Shown: positions 1-15,927, counted from the first letter of the stretch. The stretch is 64,000 nucleotides of DNA from Chlamydia trachomatis A/HAR-13 (GCF_000012125.1 NC_007429.1:868001-932000), one strand, 5' to 3'. Notes: generated by a model not told the origin, from the letters alone. Numbers and translations are program-made.

Positions 1-867
1 CGCAAGCTCTCTTTATGGAGAGCTCTATATGAAGGATCGTTGGTATCTTGGGGGTCTGCTCATCAGAATCAGACTTTATTTGAGAAAAGTATTTTGCAGT
101 GTTTTTCTGCTCTGTCGCAGCAGGACCCTAGCGCAATACAGCAAATAGCAGAAGCTTTTTCTTCAGGAGCCTCTTTATGGCAATCCTCTTTGAGGATGGT
201 GTGGGCAGTTAGTCATACTAGTGAAAATCCTATATCGAAGGCATATTCGTTAGGCATATCTGATCGGCCTTGGGGAGATCGACTGTATCTTTTACAGTAT
301 TCATTAGAGCAATATCTTTCTGGAGATACAGAATTATTAGAGTATTTAACACAATTCCCAGAATTATTCCCGAACTCGCCTTTGTTGCCTTTGGTTTATT
401 ATTTGCAGGCAAGAGGTGAGGGAGATCCAATTCGAAAGATCGCTTGGTTAACAAAAGCTTTAGAGACTTTTACGGAAAATTCTTTGTTAGCAAAGGAGAT
501 GAAAGCTTGGGCTCCTTTGTATTATTTAATGCGAATGGATTTAGCAGAAACCTACCTATATTTAGGGAATGTGTCTAAATCACAAACTCTTTTCGAAGCG
601 ATCCAAGAAGAGTGGGATGCTCCGCACCATCCTTATGTAAAGTTGATAGATCCGCCGCACATCCGTGTGTCTTTGGAGATGCGTTGGGTTTCGGGGCTTG
701 CTCATGTGTATGAAGCTATACAAGCAACTGAACAAAGAAATGCGTTATTAATCAGCCACATTGAAAAACGTTTCTTTCAAATGCGACCAAGACAGGAATA
801 TATTGGGAAGATGTTAACATTCACGAGTTCTCTATGCAGAGAACTATTAGCAGATGCCTCATGGTAG
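1..867 (+). CDS. Hypothetical helical protein, 5'-truncated by the window edge
   Basis: The frame is open from base 1, so the real start lies upstream and only about 288 C-terminal residues are visible. The sequence is rich in Leu, Ala and Glu and reads as successive amphipathic helices; a stretch around 535-720 (DLAETYLYLGNVSKSQTLFE) resembles a TPR-type helical pair. There is no signal peptide or membrane segment in the visible part. The gene converges on hemG and overlaps its 3' end by 9 bp. Its position next to hemG matches C. trachomatis CT744, annotated there as a possible phosphoprotein. That assignment rests on synteny and memory, and the function is unknown. Confidence 0.75.
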   Translation, partial: RKLSLWRALYEGSLVSWGSAHQNQTLFEKSILQCFSALSQQDPSAIQQIAEAFSSGASLWQSSLRMVWAVSHTSENPISKAYSLGISDRPWGDRLYLLQYSLEQYLSGDTELLEYLTQFPELFPNSPLLPLVYYLQARGEGDPIRKIAWLTKALETFTENSLLAKEMKAWAPLYYLMRMDLAETYLYLGNVSKSQTLFEAIQEEWDAPHHPYVKLIDPPHIRVSLEMRWVSGLAHVYEAIQATEQRNALLISHIEKRFFQMRPRQEYIGKMLTFTSSLCRELLADASW

Positions 868-2133
868 TAAAGAAGCTATAGCTTTATAAGCAGACGCTGT
901 AGCGCGGTTGAGACCTGGACCTGCAAAATTCTGCCCTACAATTTTTATATTGTGAGGAAGTTTAGATAGAAGGCGTTGGCGGGATTGGATAAATCCAACA
1001 TGGTGTTGGGGAAGTCCCTCTCGAGGAGAGAATAGTGAGAAAGCTTGGGGAGGAGTGTAAATTTGCAGGTACTCAGAAATAGCTGCTAGTGAGAAAGCAT
1101 ACGCTTCTTCTTGGTGCCATCGACCTTCTAAAAGAAGAGAGACTATTGTATTAGGCCGCTCGGGTTGAGGGAACACTTCCGTATTAAACACGATCCCTAA
1201 TAAGGGAGGCGTATCAGCGAAAAGCATGCCATATCCATGAGGGATAGGGAGGGATGCATGCCATCCTAAAGATACACAAGAGAGATCCCAAGATGAAGTC
1301 GTTTGCTTGATAAGCTTGGTTTCAGGGATCTCTTCTAGACAGGAAGGGAGATCGTGCACGGACCCAGCATAAATGAGCATATCTCCCGTTATTTCTCCTT
1401 GAGGAGATGAAAGAGAAATTTTCCCATTCGCCAACTGACGGATTTTGCTGACGGGTGCAGAAAAATACCAGGTAGCAGGCAATTTATCATGCAAAGCCTG
1501 GGTTAGCATTCCCATCCCAGACCGCAAGGTAGCTAAATAAGGGCCTGTGCGTTTCTCTTTAGGAAAATCTTTGAGATAACTACGTAACAACGATCCTGTT
1601 TGAGCTTCTCTTCGTGTTAATTCTGGGTAAGCCATCTGTGCAGACAATATATGACTATGTCCTGCACGAATAGCAATGCTAATGGGATTTAAAAGATTTC
1701 TTCTAAGCTTGGAAGAACTGTGTCTTTTAAAGAAGGCTTCCACGGAGCTGTCTTGTTTGTAAGGACGCGCAAAGAAATCCTTAGCAAAAGAGAGAGGGAG
1801 ATTTTGTTTGAAAATAGTCCAAGGCGAGACTTTTCGGGTTTTATTATTATAGTGGATAAAGCGGTTTTTAGCCTCTGGAGAGCTATATAATAGCTCGTCT
1901 GCTAGGCCTAAAGACTGAATGAGGTGAAGGGTGTGTTGCCCATCATGAGCTAAAACAAAACCTTTAGGGCCCATATTGAGGGAAAACCCTTGTTGTTTCT
2001 CTGTGACAATTAGCCCTCCAGATCGAGACTCTTTTTCTAGAATAGACAGCTGCACATGAGGGAATCGTTTGTGTAGCCACCACGCGGCAGAAAGGCCGGC
2101 AATACCTGAGCCAACAATGAGAGCATGTTTCAT
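859..2133 (-). CDS. hemG: Protoporphyrinogen oxidase, FAD-dependent (HemY type)
   Basis: Oxidises protoporphyrinogen IX to protoporphyrin IX, the penultimate step of haem synthesis. The 424-residue protein begins with a classical FAD-binding Rossmann motif (GSGIAGLSAAW, residues 8-18), followed by an acidic residue ending beta-2 and a conserved GG pair near residue 39, as in the amine-oxidase/HemY superfamily. Chlamydial annotations call it hemG, although the fold is that of the FAD enzyme HemY and not the flavodoxin-like E. coli HemG. Its ATG overlaps the hemN stop codon (ATGA), so translation is probably coupled in a hemE-hemN-hemG operon. Corresponds to CT745. Confidence 0.93.
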   Translation of the reverse strand: MKHALIVGSGIAGLSAAWWLHKRFPHVQLSILEKESRSGGLIVTEKQQGFSLNMGPKGFVLAHDGQHTLHLIQSLGLADELLYSSPEAKNRFIHYNNKTRKVSPWTIFKQNLPLSFAKDFFARPYKQDSSVEAFFKRHSSSKLRRNLLNPISIAIRAGHSHILSAQMAYPELTRREAQTGSLLRSYLKDFPKEKRTGPYLATLRSGMGMLTQALHDKLPATWYFSAPVSKIRQLANGKISLSSPQGEITGDMLIYAGSVHDLPSCLEEIPETKLIKQTTSSWDLSCVSLGWHASLPIPHGYGMLFADTPPLLGIVFNTEVFPQPERPNTIVSLLLEGRWHQEEAYAFSLAAISEYLQIYTPPQAFSLFSPREGLPQHHVGFIQSRQRLLSKLPHNIKIVGQNFAGPGLNRATASAYKAIASLLP

Positions 2134-3503
2134 ATAGACTTCGAAAAAAGAGGTTTTTCTACGATGTTCTTCAAAAAATAATGGTCAAAGGCTGTGGCAA
2201 TGACCCGTACAAAAAGCTCTCCAAGAGGAGTTACTTGTAAAGAAGAGGAGTCTTGCCGAATTAATCCTGCACTCTCCATCCCGCACAGCCGATCATAGCT
2301 ATCTGCAAAGTATCGATCAAAGCGTTCATGAAACCGTTGTTCGAACTCCAGTTTAGACAATGAAAAAGAACACATTAGGGTATGAATCACCCATTTGCGG
2401 GTTTTATCATCCTGAGAAAGAATCTTGCCTTTCACAGTTGCTAGTTTGCCAGCCTGAATAGTCTCAGAATATTCACGAAGATCCTTAACATTTTGTAAAT
2501 AGATCCCCCGAATGAAACTGGTTGCCGATATACCAAAACCTAGAAGATCTTCTTCAGGAGGAAGAGAGTACCCTTGGAAATTACGAATCAACGTTTTGTT
2601 CTTAAGGGCGATAGTTAGAGGATCATCCGGAAGAGAAAAATGATCTAGACCAATAGCCTGGTAGCCTTCCTGGATCAGGGTATGCCGAGATTGGGAATAA
2701 ATCGCGAATTTCTCTTCCATGGAAGGGAGATCTTTAGTGCGCAAAGCCTTTTGATGCGGCTTAGCCCAAGGTACATGAGCGAAGGAGAAAAGGGCTAGGC
2801 GGTCTGGCCGCATATCTAAGATATGTTCAATGGTTTGTTTAAAACTAGACTGTGTTTGTTTAGGGAGACCATAAATGAGGTCAATATTAATACCTGTGAA
2901 TTTTAAGTCTCGGAATAGTTGATAAGCTAAGAGCGATTCTTCGTAAGATTGGCGTCTACGAACAGCTTCTTGAACTTCCCATTGGGTATCCTGAATACCC
3001 AGACTCACACGATTAAAACCTAGGTTATGAAGGAATAGAGGTTTATCGGCATCCTCTCTGAGACTTCGAGGATCGAACTCTATGGCAAGTTCTTCGATAT
3101 TGGATAAATCAAAAAAACGATGGATATGAGTGAACAAACGTTCAAATTGAGCACGCGATAAACGACTAGGAGTCCCGCCACCAAAGTGAATTCTAGAGAC
3201 TGGTTTCTTCCCTCCTAATAACGAGAAAGCTAGGCGCATTTCTTGGATTAACGTCTCTATGTAGTGATCTACGATTTCTGCTTTTCTATTTAAAACAACA
3301 GTACATCCGCAATATAGACACATAGATTGGCAGAATGGGATGTGGAAGTATAAAGAAAGAGGATCTTGCTCCTGAGCAAGCCTCTCCAAGGCCGTATAGC
3401 CATAATCTGAGGAGGATTCCCAGTCGACGATGGTGGGGTAGCTCGTATAGCGAGGAGCTGGTTGATGCAGCCCTTTTAGGAAGTTGAAATTGATGTTAAA
3501 CAT
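2130..3503 (-). CDS. hemN: Oxygen-independent coproporphyrinogen III oxidase (radical SAM)
   Basis: Converts coproporphyrinogen III to protoporphyrinogen IX by radical S-adenosylmethionine chemistry without oxygen. The HemN-type iron-sulfur motif CX3CX2CXC is visible (FCQSMCLYCGC; Cys58, 62, 65 and 67), followed by the SAM-binding GGGTPS motif near residue 109. At 457 residues it has the length of true HemN, and the extra CXC cysteine separates it from HemW-like proteins. It sits between hemE and hemG, overlapping hemE by about 22-28 bp and hemG by 4 bp, consistent with one polycistronic mRNA for three consecutive haem steps. Corresponds to CT746. Confidence 0.95.
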   Translation of the reverse strand: MFNINFNFLKGLHQPAPRYTSYPTIVDWESSSDYGYTALERLAQEQDPLSLYFHIPFCQSMCLYCGCTVVLNRKAEIVDHYIETLIQEMRLAFSLLGGKKPVSRIHFGGGTPSRLSRAQFERLFTHIHRFFDLSNIEELAIEFDPRSLREDADKPLFLHNLGFNRVSLGIQDTQWEVQEAVRRRQSYEESLLAYQLFRDLKFTGINIDLIYGLPKQTQSSFKQTIEHILDMRPDRLALFSFAHVPWAKPHQKALRTKDLPSMEEKFAIYSQSRHTLIQEGYQAIGLDHFSLPDDPLTIALKNKTLIRNFQGYSLPPEEDLLGFGISATSFIRGIYLQNVKDLREYSETIQAGKLATVKGKILSQDDKTRKWVIHTLMCSFSLSKLEFEQRFHERFDRYFADSYDRLCGMESAGLIRQDSSSLQVTPLGELFVRVIATAFDHYFLKNIVEKPLFSKSI

Positions 3504-4486
3504 GATACAACAGCCTGTACATTTTCTATTGGCGTTTGAGGTAAGATACCATGCCCTAAATTGAAAATATAATGCGATTGCTGTTTTAAGGGAGCAAGAT
3601 AAGCTTCAAGGTGAGCAATCAGTGCGTCTTGGGGAAGTAGTAAAAGAGCAGGATCGAAATTTCCTTGGATAGATCCGGGACTATGTATCTGACGGTAAAC
3701 CTCTGGGAGCTCTACGTGATAATCGGGATGTAAGGTATCTGCTCCAATCGCATATAGAGACAAAAATTCTTGGTAAAAGCATCGGCAGAACAGACTAATA
3801 GGAGGATTCCCTGTCTGCTTGATTTGACGGATTAGCTTGGTATTGGGAGCAACTACGTATTTTGCAAAGAGGTGAGGAGGCAGTCGTAAACTCGAAGATT
3901 CAAACAATTGAATCGCTGCAGCTCCAGCTTGCACCTGCATCTGGAGATAAGTAGCGGTCCCTAGAGTGATTTCATCCAATAAAGCTTTAAATCTGTCGGG
4001 ATATTGATAGAGGAATGCAATTGTTTTAGGGTAGTCTCTAGATGCTCCCCCCTCTATTAGATAACTGGCGAGAGTAAAAGGAGAAGCGGCAAAGGCAATC
4101 AAAGGGACCGTGAGACGTTTCGTTAGTTGCTGGATAGCTTCCAGTAGAAATGAGAATGTTTCTTGAGGATCTTTTGTGAAAATAAGAGGTTCATGAGGGG
4201 AATAGCTAACCTCTGGCCCAGGAGCAAATCGATAATCGACAGAAAACCCTTCTAGAATAGAGAGAATATCAGCAAAGACAATAGCGGCATCTACTCCTAA
4301 TAAAGAAGGCCCTAATAGCGTCGCTTCTACAATAGACTCAGTATCCAAAAAAAAATCTTTCAAAGAACGGTTTCTTTTCAGCTCTTGATATTGAGGTATA
4401 TATCGCCCCACTTGGCGGAGGAACCATATTGGCGGACGTTGTTGATCTCGAGGGGAGATGGTTTCATAAAACCCGGTCATAGGCAT
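3476..4486 (-). CDS. hemE: Uroporphyrinogen decarboxylase
   Basis: Removes the four acetate carboxyls of uroporphyrinogen III to give coproporphyrinogen III. The family signature is near the N-terminus (PIWFLRQVGRY, residues 19-29; the usual form is PxWxMRQAGRY). A second conserved stretch around FADIL carries the substrate-contacting Asp. Two in-frame ATGs compete: 4486 (MPMTG, 336 residues) and 4480 (MTG, 334 residues). A GAGG lies directly against the first and 6 nt before the second, so 4480 is at least as likely. It overlaps hemN and follows mfd by 12 bp. Corresponds to CT747. Confidence 0.94.
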   Translation of the reverse strand: MPMTGFYETISPRDQQRPPIWFLRQVGRYIPQYQELKRNRSLKDFFLDTESIVEATLLGPSLLGVDAAIVFADILSILEGFSVDYRFAPGPEVSYSPHEPLIFTKDPQETFSFLLEAIQQLTKRLTVPLIAFAASPFTLASYLIEGGASRDYPKTIAFLYQYPDRFKALLDEITLGTATYLQMQVQAGAAAIQLFESSSLRLPPHLFAKYVVAPNTKLIRQIKQTGNPPISLFCRCFYQEFLSLYAIGADTLHPDYHVELPEVYRQIHSPGSIQGNFDPALLLLPQDALIAHLEAYLAPLKQQSHYIFNLGHGILPQTPIENVQAVVSCLTSISTS

Positions 4487-4498
4487 CCTCTACCTCTA

Positions 4499-7400
4499 TT
4501 ATTTTGGGAAAGCCTTTTCTACAGACTCTTGGACTTCTTTTACTAAAAGTTCCGGTGTCGGTGATAAAGAATACGGTAACGTTTTTTGAATTTGTTTGTC
4601 TTTATCATGATACTGCTGGATATATAATGCATTCCCTGTTCCTTTGATACTGGAAAGGTGATATTCCTGCGCGATTAACCGAATCCGCGCTAGAGCAAAT
4701 AACCAGGAAATAGCTTCTGGAGAAGGTCCAAACCTATCCCGCAGCTCTTCTTCTATAGCCTCTAGCTCCTCTTCAGATTCGGCATTTCCAATTTTTTGAT
4801 AGAACTCGATGCGCATAGAAGCAAGATCTATATAGTCTTCAGGGATGCGCGCATGATAAGGAAACTCAATTTTTATATCATCGTGGAAGAGCATGGGTTT
4901 TTGTTTATGCTTCAGGGCAGCCACAGCTTTTTTCAGTAATTTGCAATATAGGTTAAACCCAACAGCACTAATATGCCCGGATTGGTCGGTACCTAAAATA
5001 TTTCCAGCTCCTCGGATTTCCAAATCATGAAGAGCTATTTTCATCCCGCCACCGTACTCCTGTTTATTCAATGCTTCTAGGCGTTTAGAAGTAGGTCCGG
5101 ATAAGCGATCCAAATGAGGGACAAGAAAATAACAATAAGCTTTCTTATTCCATCGTCCAACACGGCCTTTCATTTGATACAAATCAGCCATACCGAATTT
5201 ATCTGCGTGGTCTATCAAGATCGTATTTGCATTAGGAATGTCGATACCATTTTCAATTAAAGCCGTTGCGACAAGCACATTGGTTTGTTGAGTTTTAAAT
5301 TTATAAAATATACTTGCTAGTTCATTGGCATGCATCTGTCCATGAGCTACGCCAATACGCGCTTCCGGAATCAATGTTCGAATGGTTTCTCCTAAACGGA
5401 AAATACTTTCGATGCGATTGTGAATAACGTAAACCTGCCCTCCACGTAAAAGCTCATGGCGTATTGCTGCAGATAGGGTTTCTTCAGAATGCTCCATGAC
5501 AAATGTACTGACGGGAAGTCGATCTAAAGGAGGCATTGTAATGAGAGAAAGGTCTCGAGCTCCAGATAAAGAGAGATACAGAGTTCTTGGAATTGGAGTT
5601 GCAGAAACAGTAAGACAATCGATTGTGGGGAAGCGTTCTTTTAGAGAATCTTTGGCCTTCACTCCAAAGCGTTGTTCTTCATCAATAATAAGTAGACCTG
5701 GATTATGAAATTCTATGGCTTTGTTAATGACTTTATGAGTGCCAATGAGAATGTCAATACGTCCTTGGGCTATATCCTCTAATGTTTTTTTCATCGTTTT
5801 CCCTTGAGAAAAGCGGGACAATAGTCCAATTGTGATAGGCAGCCCAGCCATCCGTTGGGAAAAAGTTTCAAAATGCTGGTTCGCTAAGATCGTGGTAGGG
5901 ACCATAACGATTACTTGCTTGTGCCCATCACACACAGCTTTTACGGCTGCCCGCATAATGATTTCTGTTTTCCCGAACCCTGCATCTCCACAAATCAGCC
6001 GATCCATTAATTTATCAGACATCATATCTGCATAAATCTGATCGATAGCTTTAAGCTGATCTGGCGTTTCTTCATACGGGAAACTTTCGGCAAATTTGAT
6101 TACCTCTTCTCCGTGCGGGGGATAGATAAAAGAATTCGCTGTAGAACGCTGAGCTTCCATTTGAATCAGCTTTTCTGCATACAAAATCACAGACTTTTCT
6201 GAGAGCTCCCGAGATCGTCGCCACTTTGCTCCATTCAAGTGATGCAAATCAGGAGCTTTTTCTGAAGCACCAACATAGCGTGAGATTAGATAAGCTTGGT
6301 CTGAAGGGACATAGAGGCGAGCTTTGTCTGCATACTCTAAAACTAGATAATCTGTTTCAATATTGAGATGATTAGGCTTTTTCTCTATACCAATGAATTT
6401 TCCAATTCCATTGTGTAAATGGACTACAGTCTCTCCTGGGACTGGAATATACACTTCTTCCGTTGTAGTAGAAAAATAGTTCCGTTGTTTTTGTCTACGG
6501 AGGACTTTGCTCGCTGCAAATTCCGAAAGGGAAACGGCAGCAAATCCAGCTTCTACTAACGCAAAACTGGAGGAGAGAGTTGTAGGATGGTCGTAAATTT
6601 GAGTGTTTGGGATACAGGCTGCTGCGAGATCATGAGCTTCTTTTAAGGATTTTGTATTGGAACAATACAAAGCTAAAGAGAGCGTACGCCCAGCACAAAA
6701 ATCCTGGAAGGTCTTTAAAAATGCAAGTAAAGGGTTTTGCTCGCCACTAGTTTCTATTAGTGCCGGAGGATAGATAAAAGGTAAAGAAACTCTTTGTACA
6801 GAGATCTTCTTATGAAAAGCCTCTATAGAAAATCCTGTATCCTTATGCGAAATGAGATTGGGGAACGTTTTTTCTTCAAAAAATAGAGGAGTAAATTCTT
6901 TGAGAATCCGCTGACATAGATCCTGAATGGGCATAAAACGTTTCGGAAGAGATGCTAAGATGCCTGCAATATCCGAAAAATTATCTTCAAGAGACGAGAG
7001 CCCATCAAAGATACAAAGCGGGAACGCTTTAAAATAATCCAAAAGTGAATGAGATAATTTGTTTGTAGGAATGATTGCCGTCGCAGGAGAAATGGTAATT
7101 TGAGACAGCTTTCCTGTAGAGAGTTGATCCGAAGGGTTGTAAGAGCGAATAGAGGAAACGCGATCCCCCCAGAATTCAATGCGAAAAGGTTCTGGAGAAG
7201 ATAGGGGGAAAATATCAACAATCCCTCCTCGGAATGCAAAGTCTCCTTTTTCCCTAGCTAGAGCTTCATGTCGATAACCTAAACTTTTACAAAGATCGAG
7301 TAGGGTATCGGGATCCAGTTCTTCTCCTACTCGAAGTTCGAGATGATCTCGGATCATAGATTCTGGAGAAGGAGTTCTTTCTGATAAAGCCTTCAGTGTT

Positions 7401-7738
7401 GTGACACAGATAACTGGAGCACTCTGTTTTTGCAGAGAATACAGAATATGGTCTCTTTTTCCCACCGCATCAACATTCACCAGCTTGGGGGATAAATCTA
7501 TTTCTGAAGCAGGGAACTCAAGAGGCGATTCTGCCAATAGAGTGGTCAAATCTTCGAATAAATCATCAAGTTTTGCCAGTGTCGTGATAACGACGATAGA
7601 GCGTTTAAGTTCTTTGAATAGTTTTGCTATGACAAAAGACCTTGCTCCCGAGTGGAGATTTTCCACTAAGGACGGGAGCTTCGTGTCTTTTAATAAAGGA
7701 AAACTAGAAAAATCTATGCTAGTTGGGTCGAAATCCAT
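4499..7738 (-). CDS. mfd: Transcription-repair coupling factor
   Basis: SF2 DNA translocase that removes RNA polymerase stalled at lesions and recruits UvrA. The 1079-residue protein shows, in order, an N-terminal UvrB-like region, an RNA-polymerase-interacting CarD-like domain ([14 protein letters not shown], about residue 436), Walker A (GDAGFGKTE, about 584), the DEEQ box (about 685), RecG-like TRG motifs and a C-terminal TRCF domain. It is slightly shorter than E. coli Mfd. Its start overlaps the 3' end of alaS by 25 bp. uvrC and mutS occur later in the window, but not in the same operon. Corresponds to CT748. Confidence 0.95.
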   Translation of the reverse strand: MDFDPTSIDFSSFPLLKDTKLPSLVENLHSGARSFVIAKLFKELKRSIVVITTLAKLDDLFEDLTTLLAESPLEFPASEIDLSPKLVNVDAVGKRDHILYSLQKQSAPVICVTTLKALSERTPSPESMIRDHLELRVGEELDPDTLLDLCKSLGYRHEALAREKGDFAFRGGIVDIFPLSSPEPFRIEFWGDRVSSIRSYNPSDQLSTGKLSQITISPATAIIPTNKLSHSLLDYFKAFPLCIFDGLSSLEDNFSDIAGILASLPKRFMPIQDLCQRILKEFTPLFFEEKTFPNLISHKDTGFSIEAFHKKISVQRVSLPFIYPPALIETSGEQNPLLAFLKTFQDFCAGRTLSLALYCSNTKSLKEAHDLAAACIPNTQIYDHPTTLSSSFALVEAGFAAVSLSEFAASKVLRRQKQRNYFSTTTEEVYIPVPGETVVHLHNGIGKFIGIEKKPNHLNIETDYLVLEYADKARLYVPSDQAYLISRYVGASEKAPDLHHLNGAKWRRSRELSEKSVILYAEKLIQMEAQRSTANSFIYPPHGEEVIKFAESFPYEETPDQLKAIDQIYADMMSDKLMDRLICGDAGFGKTEIIMRAAVKAVCDGHKQVIVMVPTTILANQHFETFSQRMAGLPITIGLLSRFSQGKTMKKTLEDIAQGRIDILIGTHKVINKAIEFHNPGLLIIDEEQRFGVKAKDSLKERFPTIDCLTVSATPIPRTLYLSLSGARDLSLITMPPLDRLPVSTFVMEHSEETLSAAIRHELLRGGQVYVIHNRIESIFRLGETIRTLIPEARIGVAHGQMHANELASIFYKFKTQQTNVLVATALIENGIDIPNANTILIDHADKFGMADLYQMKGRVGRWNKKAYCYFLVPHLDRLSGPTSKRLEALNKQEYGGGMKIALHDLEIRGAGNILGTDQSGHISAVGFNLYCKLLKKAVAALKHKQKPMLFHDDIKIEFPYHARIPEDYIDLASMRIEFYQKIGNAESEEELEAIEEELRDRFGPSPEAISWLFALARIRLIAQEYHLSSIKGTGNALYIQQYHDKDKQIQKTLPYSLSPTPELLVKEVQESVEKAFPK

Positions 7739-10341
7739 TGTCTTAAAGTTTTGTTAAGAAACTCTATTTGAGGTAGCTCCGCGGAACTACCTTGTGCCGA
7801 AATCGCTTTCCCGCCACAACGCCCACCATATGGAGCAAGAAGTTCTGCAAGTAAAGTGTGTGCCTGAACGCCTCGTTTTGTTAAATCATCGGAGACTCTA
7901 GACAAGACAATGTAGCGACCATTCTTTTCTGTGATCCATAAAGAAATGAAGTTGGTAGGAATTTCCTTATGTATAGCATTTGCGTAGTGTTGAATTCTTT
8001 GTCCTTCTTCCTCAGTTAAATAGTAAACTAAGTACGAAGTATCACAGATTTTCTCACAGGAAGTTAACAGGGTTTTTACTTGTTGCTGAACAAGCTGATT
8101 TTCCAAATCAGCAACTTGTTTGGCTAAATCCTTTTTTTCTTCCATTACACTGCGGATTTTGACAAGGATTTGATCTTTAGGAGATTGGATAACGGTAGCT
8201 ATCTCATTTAAATCCACATCTTGTTCACGAGCAATATTCTCGGCGTCTTCTCCTGTTGTTGCTTCTATACGACGGATTCCTGTTGCAACAGCATGTTCTT
8301 TGGTAATTCTGAAATAGCCAATATCTCCAGTTGCCTGAGCATGCGTTCCTCCACATAGTTCGTGGGAAAATCCTGCTGAAACAACACGAACAATATCTCC
8401 GTATTTATCCCCGAAAAACTGTTTGATTTCTGAAGAGCTCATTACGTCAGAATACAAAACTTCTCGAATCGTTACCGGATCATTTTCTCTAATTTTCTCA
8501 TTCACGAGAGTTTCTATTGCTAGAAGATCCTCTGGTGATAGCGCTTTGTTATGAGTAAAGTCTAAACGAATTTTTTGAGAGTCGACATAAGAACCTGCCT
8601 GACGGATATGTTCTCCAAGAGTCATTTCAAGAGCTTTGTGTAGAAGATGGCATCCTGTGTGATTATTAGCGGTTTTTTTCCGAAGGTTTTGGTTTACCTG
8701 TGCGGTGACAGCCATTGTCGTTGTCAAACTTCCTTGAGAAAGTTTCCCTAGATGAACGATGAGTCCTGCTTTAGGGGCAATAGTATGAGATACCAGGAAA
8801 GTTCCTGATTCACAGAAAATTTCTCCAGAGTCTCCTATTTGCCCACCTTTTCCCGCGTAAAACGGGGTGGTTCGTAAAATAATTGCTCCTTCATCTCCTT
8901 CTTCCAGTGATGAAGCAATTTCGTTGTACTTAATAATTCCTTCAATAAAGGTGTCGCAGGAAAGAGTATCGTATCCGATAAACTCGGAAGTGTTAGTTGG
9001 ATCTAAATCTTGGAACACAGAGTCACTGTCATTCTTAGTTTTTTTCGTGTTTTTTCGAGAGCGTTCTTTAGCTTCTACTTCAAGCTTCTCAAAGGTATCC
9101 ATATCTATTGCGTAGTTATAGTCCTTTGCCAGTAGGGCAATTTCATCGATAGGAAGCCCGTAAGTATCTTTGAGTTTGAAGGCATCTTCTCCAGAAATCT
9201 TAGCGGAAGAAGCTGAAGATTTCAGTACTTGTTGGAGTAGATTCCCACCTCTCTGCAACGTTTTGAAGAAATGCTCTTCTTCTGTAGTCAAGACTTCTTG
9301 GATTTGTGTGACTGATGCAGAGAGTTCAGGATATGCTTCTCCCATTACATCCACTAGTGAAGGAACCACATCGGCTAGAAAAGGGCGATTGAATCCTAAG
9401 CGTTTTCCGTAATTGACAGCTCGGCGGAGAATTTTTCTTAAAACATAGCCTCGTTCAGTATTCCCTGGTAACAGCCCATCAGCTATTGCGAAAGAAAGAG
9501 AACGGATATGGTCCGCGATCACTCGGAAGGCGGCTCCTTTTGCTTCTGTTGGAGAGTATGTTGTCCCGGATAAATTTTCTATTTTGGAAATAAGATGTCT
9601 TAAGACGTCTGCTTCGAATACGGTTTCTGTTTCAGCTAATAGAGAAACTAGACGTTCTAAGCCGGCACCTGTATCAACACACTTCTTCTGCAAAGCTAAA
9701 AGAGTCCCGTCAGAAGTTCTATTAAACTCCATGAATACGAGGTTCCAATACTCTAAGAAGCGTTCTCCATCAACGTCTTCAAGAGGAGAAGCAGCTTTCC
9801 CAAATTTTTCTCCTCGATCGAATAAAAGCTCGGAACAGAATCCGCAAGGTCCGGTATCCGCCATACTCCAGAAATTATCTTTGTCTGTTAAACGAAAAAT
9901 TCTGTCTGTCGGAAGATATTTTTCCCAAAGAGCGAAAGCTTCATCATCCTTTTCATGCACGGTGGCATAAATAAAATCAGGATCAAAATTGAAAATAGAA
10001 AGCGAGACTTCCCAAGCAAAGGAAATAGCGTCTTGTTTGAAGTAATCACCGAAGGAAAAATTCCCTAACATTTCAAAAAAGGTAAGATGTCGGGAGGTGT
10101 GTCCAACATTTTCTAAATCATTATGTTTTCCCCCGGCACGAATGCATTTTTGAGATGTCGTTGCCCTTGTGTAACTCGTCTGCTCTTTCCCTAGGAAAAT
10201 ATTTTTGAACTGGTTCATTCCCGCATTCGTAAAGAGTATGGAAGGATCATTATGCGGGAAAACAGGAGAAGATGCTACAGGTGTATGGTTCCGGTTAGCA
10301 TAGAATTTTAGAAAATTGGATCGAAGAGTGTTACTCAACAT
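7714..10341 (-). CDS. alaS: Alanyl-tRNA synthetase
   Basis: Charges tRNA-Ala. The protein has the class II catalytic core at the N-terminus (FTNAGMNQF, about residues 36-44), the editing-domain zinc motifs HxxxH (HTGCH) and CGGTH, and a C-terminal Ala-tail region. The reading frame is open another 49 codons upstream, to 10488. I chose the ATG at 10341 ([13 protein letters not shown]) because it aligns with known AlaS N-termini, giving 875 residues. No Shine-Dalgarno sequence is evident before it (the preceding bases read GGTCTCCCC). The 3' end overlaps mfd. Corresponds to CT749. Confidence 0.94.
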   Translation of the reverse strand: MLSNTLRSNFLKFYANRNHTPVASSPVFPHNDPSILFTNAGMNQFKNIFLGKEQTSYTRATTSQKCIRAGGKHNDLENVGHTSRHLTFFEMLGNFSFGDYFKQDAISFAWEVSLSIFNFDPDFIYATVHEKDDEAFALWEKYLPTDRIFRLTDKDNFWSMADTGPCGFCSELLFDRGEKFGKAASPLEDVDGERFLEYWNLVFMEFNRTSDGTLLALQKKCVDTGAGLERLVSLLAETETVFEADVLRHLISKIENLSGTTYSPTEAKGAAFRVIADHIRSLSFAIADGLLPGNTERGYVLRKILRRAVNYGKRLGFNRPFLADVVPSLVDVMGEAYPELSASVTQIQEVLTTEEEHFFKTLQRGGNLLQQVLKSSASSAKISGEDAFKLKDTYGLPIDEIALLAKDYNYAIDMDTFEKLEVEAKERSRKNTKKTKNDSDSVFQDLDPTNTSEFIGYDTLSCDTFIEGIIKYNEIASSLEEGDEGAIILRTTPFYAGKGGQIGDSGEIFCESGTFLVSHTIAPKAGLIVHLGKLSQGSLTTTMAVTAQVNQNLRKKTANNHTGCHLLHKALEMTLGEHIRQAGSYVDSQKIRLDFTHNKALSPEDLLAIETLVNEKIRENDPVTIREVLYSDVMSSSEIKQFFGDKYGDIVRVVSAGFSHELCGGTHAQATGDIGYFRITKEHAVATGIRRIEATTGEDAENIAREQDVDLNEIATVIQSPKDQILVKIRSVMEEKKDLAKQVADLENQLVQQQVKTLLTSCEKICDTSYLVYYLTEEEGQRIQHYANAIHKEIPTNFISLWITEKNGRYIVLSRVSDDLTKRGVQAHTLLAELLAPYGGRCGGKAISAQGSSAELPQIEFLNKTLRQWISTQLA

Positions 10342-10919
10342 GGGGAGACCATTTTTTAACTCACAACAATAAAAAAAGATTTGTCCAAAGACCGAGTCCA
10401 CTAGTTTAAGGGAACAAAGTTTGGTAGGGACTTTTTGAAGAGAAGAGGCCCTAGGCTTCAAGAAGGAATATACTAGTGGATCACTCATAATTAGAACAAG
10501 CCAAGATGTAAGCTTGTTTGGAGCGCTAAAAAAAAGAATTTCGACAAAAAAATCGAAGAGAGGAAGGGTAGGATGAGCAAAAAAAAGAAAAAAAGAGAGG
10601 AAAATTTTGTTTTATAAAAAGTGTTAAGGATAGTGTGTGAGGGGATAAATTGAGAGGTTAAGAAAAAGGGTTTTTTGGGGAGTTGATAAAAAATAGGTGC
10701 ATAAAAAATAGGGGATAGCATAGGATGTAGCTTTCTTTCGAACGAGGGTTGAAGGAAGGCCTCTTACGTGGATGAGAGGGCGCGATAGAGTGGAAGGCTG
10801 AGAGGCTGGAAGCTTTTCTTAACAATGCAAATGAGATAGAATGCAGGCCAGTATAGATGCTTGTGAGGATTTCTTAAGAGATTAAGGAACCCGTTAATAA
10901 ATCAAAGTATATATTTTTT
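10342..10919. other. Intergenic region between alaS and the rRNA operon
   Basis: About 580 bp between the divergent alaS and 16S genes. The alaS-proximal half (about 10500-10720 on the + strand) is strongly purine-biased with A runs and contains only a low-complexity open frame that I do not believe is a gene. The rRNA-proximal part should hold the rRNA promoter and transcribed leader. No tRNA or further gene is visible. Confidence 0.6.
10814..10842 (+). promoter_or_regulatory. Candidate rRNA operon promoter
   Basis: A weak sigma-66-like arrangement: TTTTCT at 10814-10819, a 17 bp AT-rich spacer and TAGAAT at 10837-10842, about 80 bp upstream of the 16S 5' end. A second -10-like TATAGA follows at 10852-10857. 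This is inference from spacing and position only. Chlamydial rRNA P1 has been mapped experimentally in the literature, but I cannot confirm that this is the same site. Confidence 0.3.
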
Positions 10920-12468
<1,549 letters not shown>

Positions 12469-12716
12469 TAAGGATAAGGAAGAAGCCTGAGAGGGTTTCT
12501 GACTAGGTTGGGCAAGCGTTTATATGTAAGAGCAAGCATTCTATTTCATTTGTGTTGTTAAGAGTAGCGCGGTGAGGACGAGACATATAGTTTGTGATCA
12601 AGTATGTTATTGTAAAGAAATAATCATGGTAACAAGTATATTTCACGCATAATAATAGACGTTTAAGAGTATTTGTCTTTTAGGTGAAGTGCTTGCATGG
12701 ATCTATAGAAATTACA
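12469..12716 (+). other. 16S-23S internal transcribed spacer without tRNA
   Basis: About 248 bp. No tRNA-Ile or tRNA-Ala fold is present, unlike the spacers of many bacteria, and no open frame of note. The bases flanking 23S (around 12680-12716) probably contribute to the processing stem. Confidence 0.75.
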
Positions 12717-15655
<2,939 letters not shown>

Positions 15656-15770
15656 TATGATTGGAAGAGCCGAAAGGCAAAGACAATAAGAAAAAGAGTA
15701 GAGAGTGCAAGTACGTAGAAGACAAGCTTTTAAGCGTCTATTAGTATACGTGAGAAACGATACCAGGATT

Positions 15771-15889
15771 AGCTTGGTGATAATAGAGAGAGGGAAACAC
15801 CTGACACCATTCCGAACTCAGAAGTTAAGCCTCTGATCGCTGATGGTACTATACACAAGAGTATGGGAGAGTAGGTCGTCGCCAAGCAT
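15771..15889 (+). rRNA. rrf: 5S ribosomal RNA
   Basis: About 119 nt. The terminal helix is formed by GCTTGG at the 5' end and CCAAGC at the 3' end, with the conserved CCGAACTCAGAAGTTAAGC in loops B/C. It follows 23S by about 115 bp and ends the operon. Confidence 0.95.
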
Positions 15890-15927
15890 TTTATTATATA
15901 AGATCTTAGTCACAGACTAAAAAGGAG

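Noticed and set aside
10491-10721. 76-codon minus-strand frame before the rRNA operon
   Set aside because: Low-complexity Phe/Leu/Ser translation caused by the purine tract on the other strand.
12469-12716. Possible tRNA in the 16S-23S spacer
   Set aside because: No GGTTC-type T arm or acceptor pairing found.
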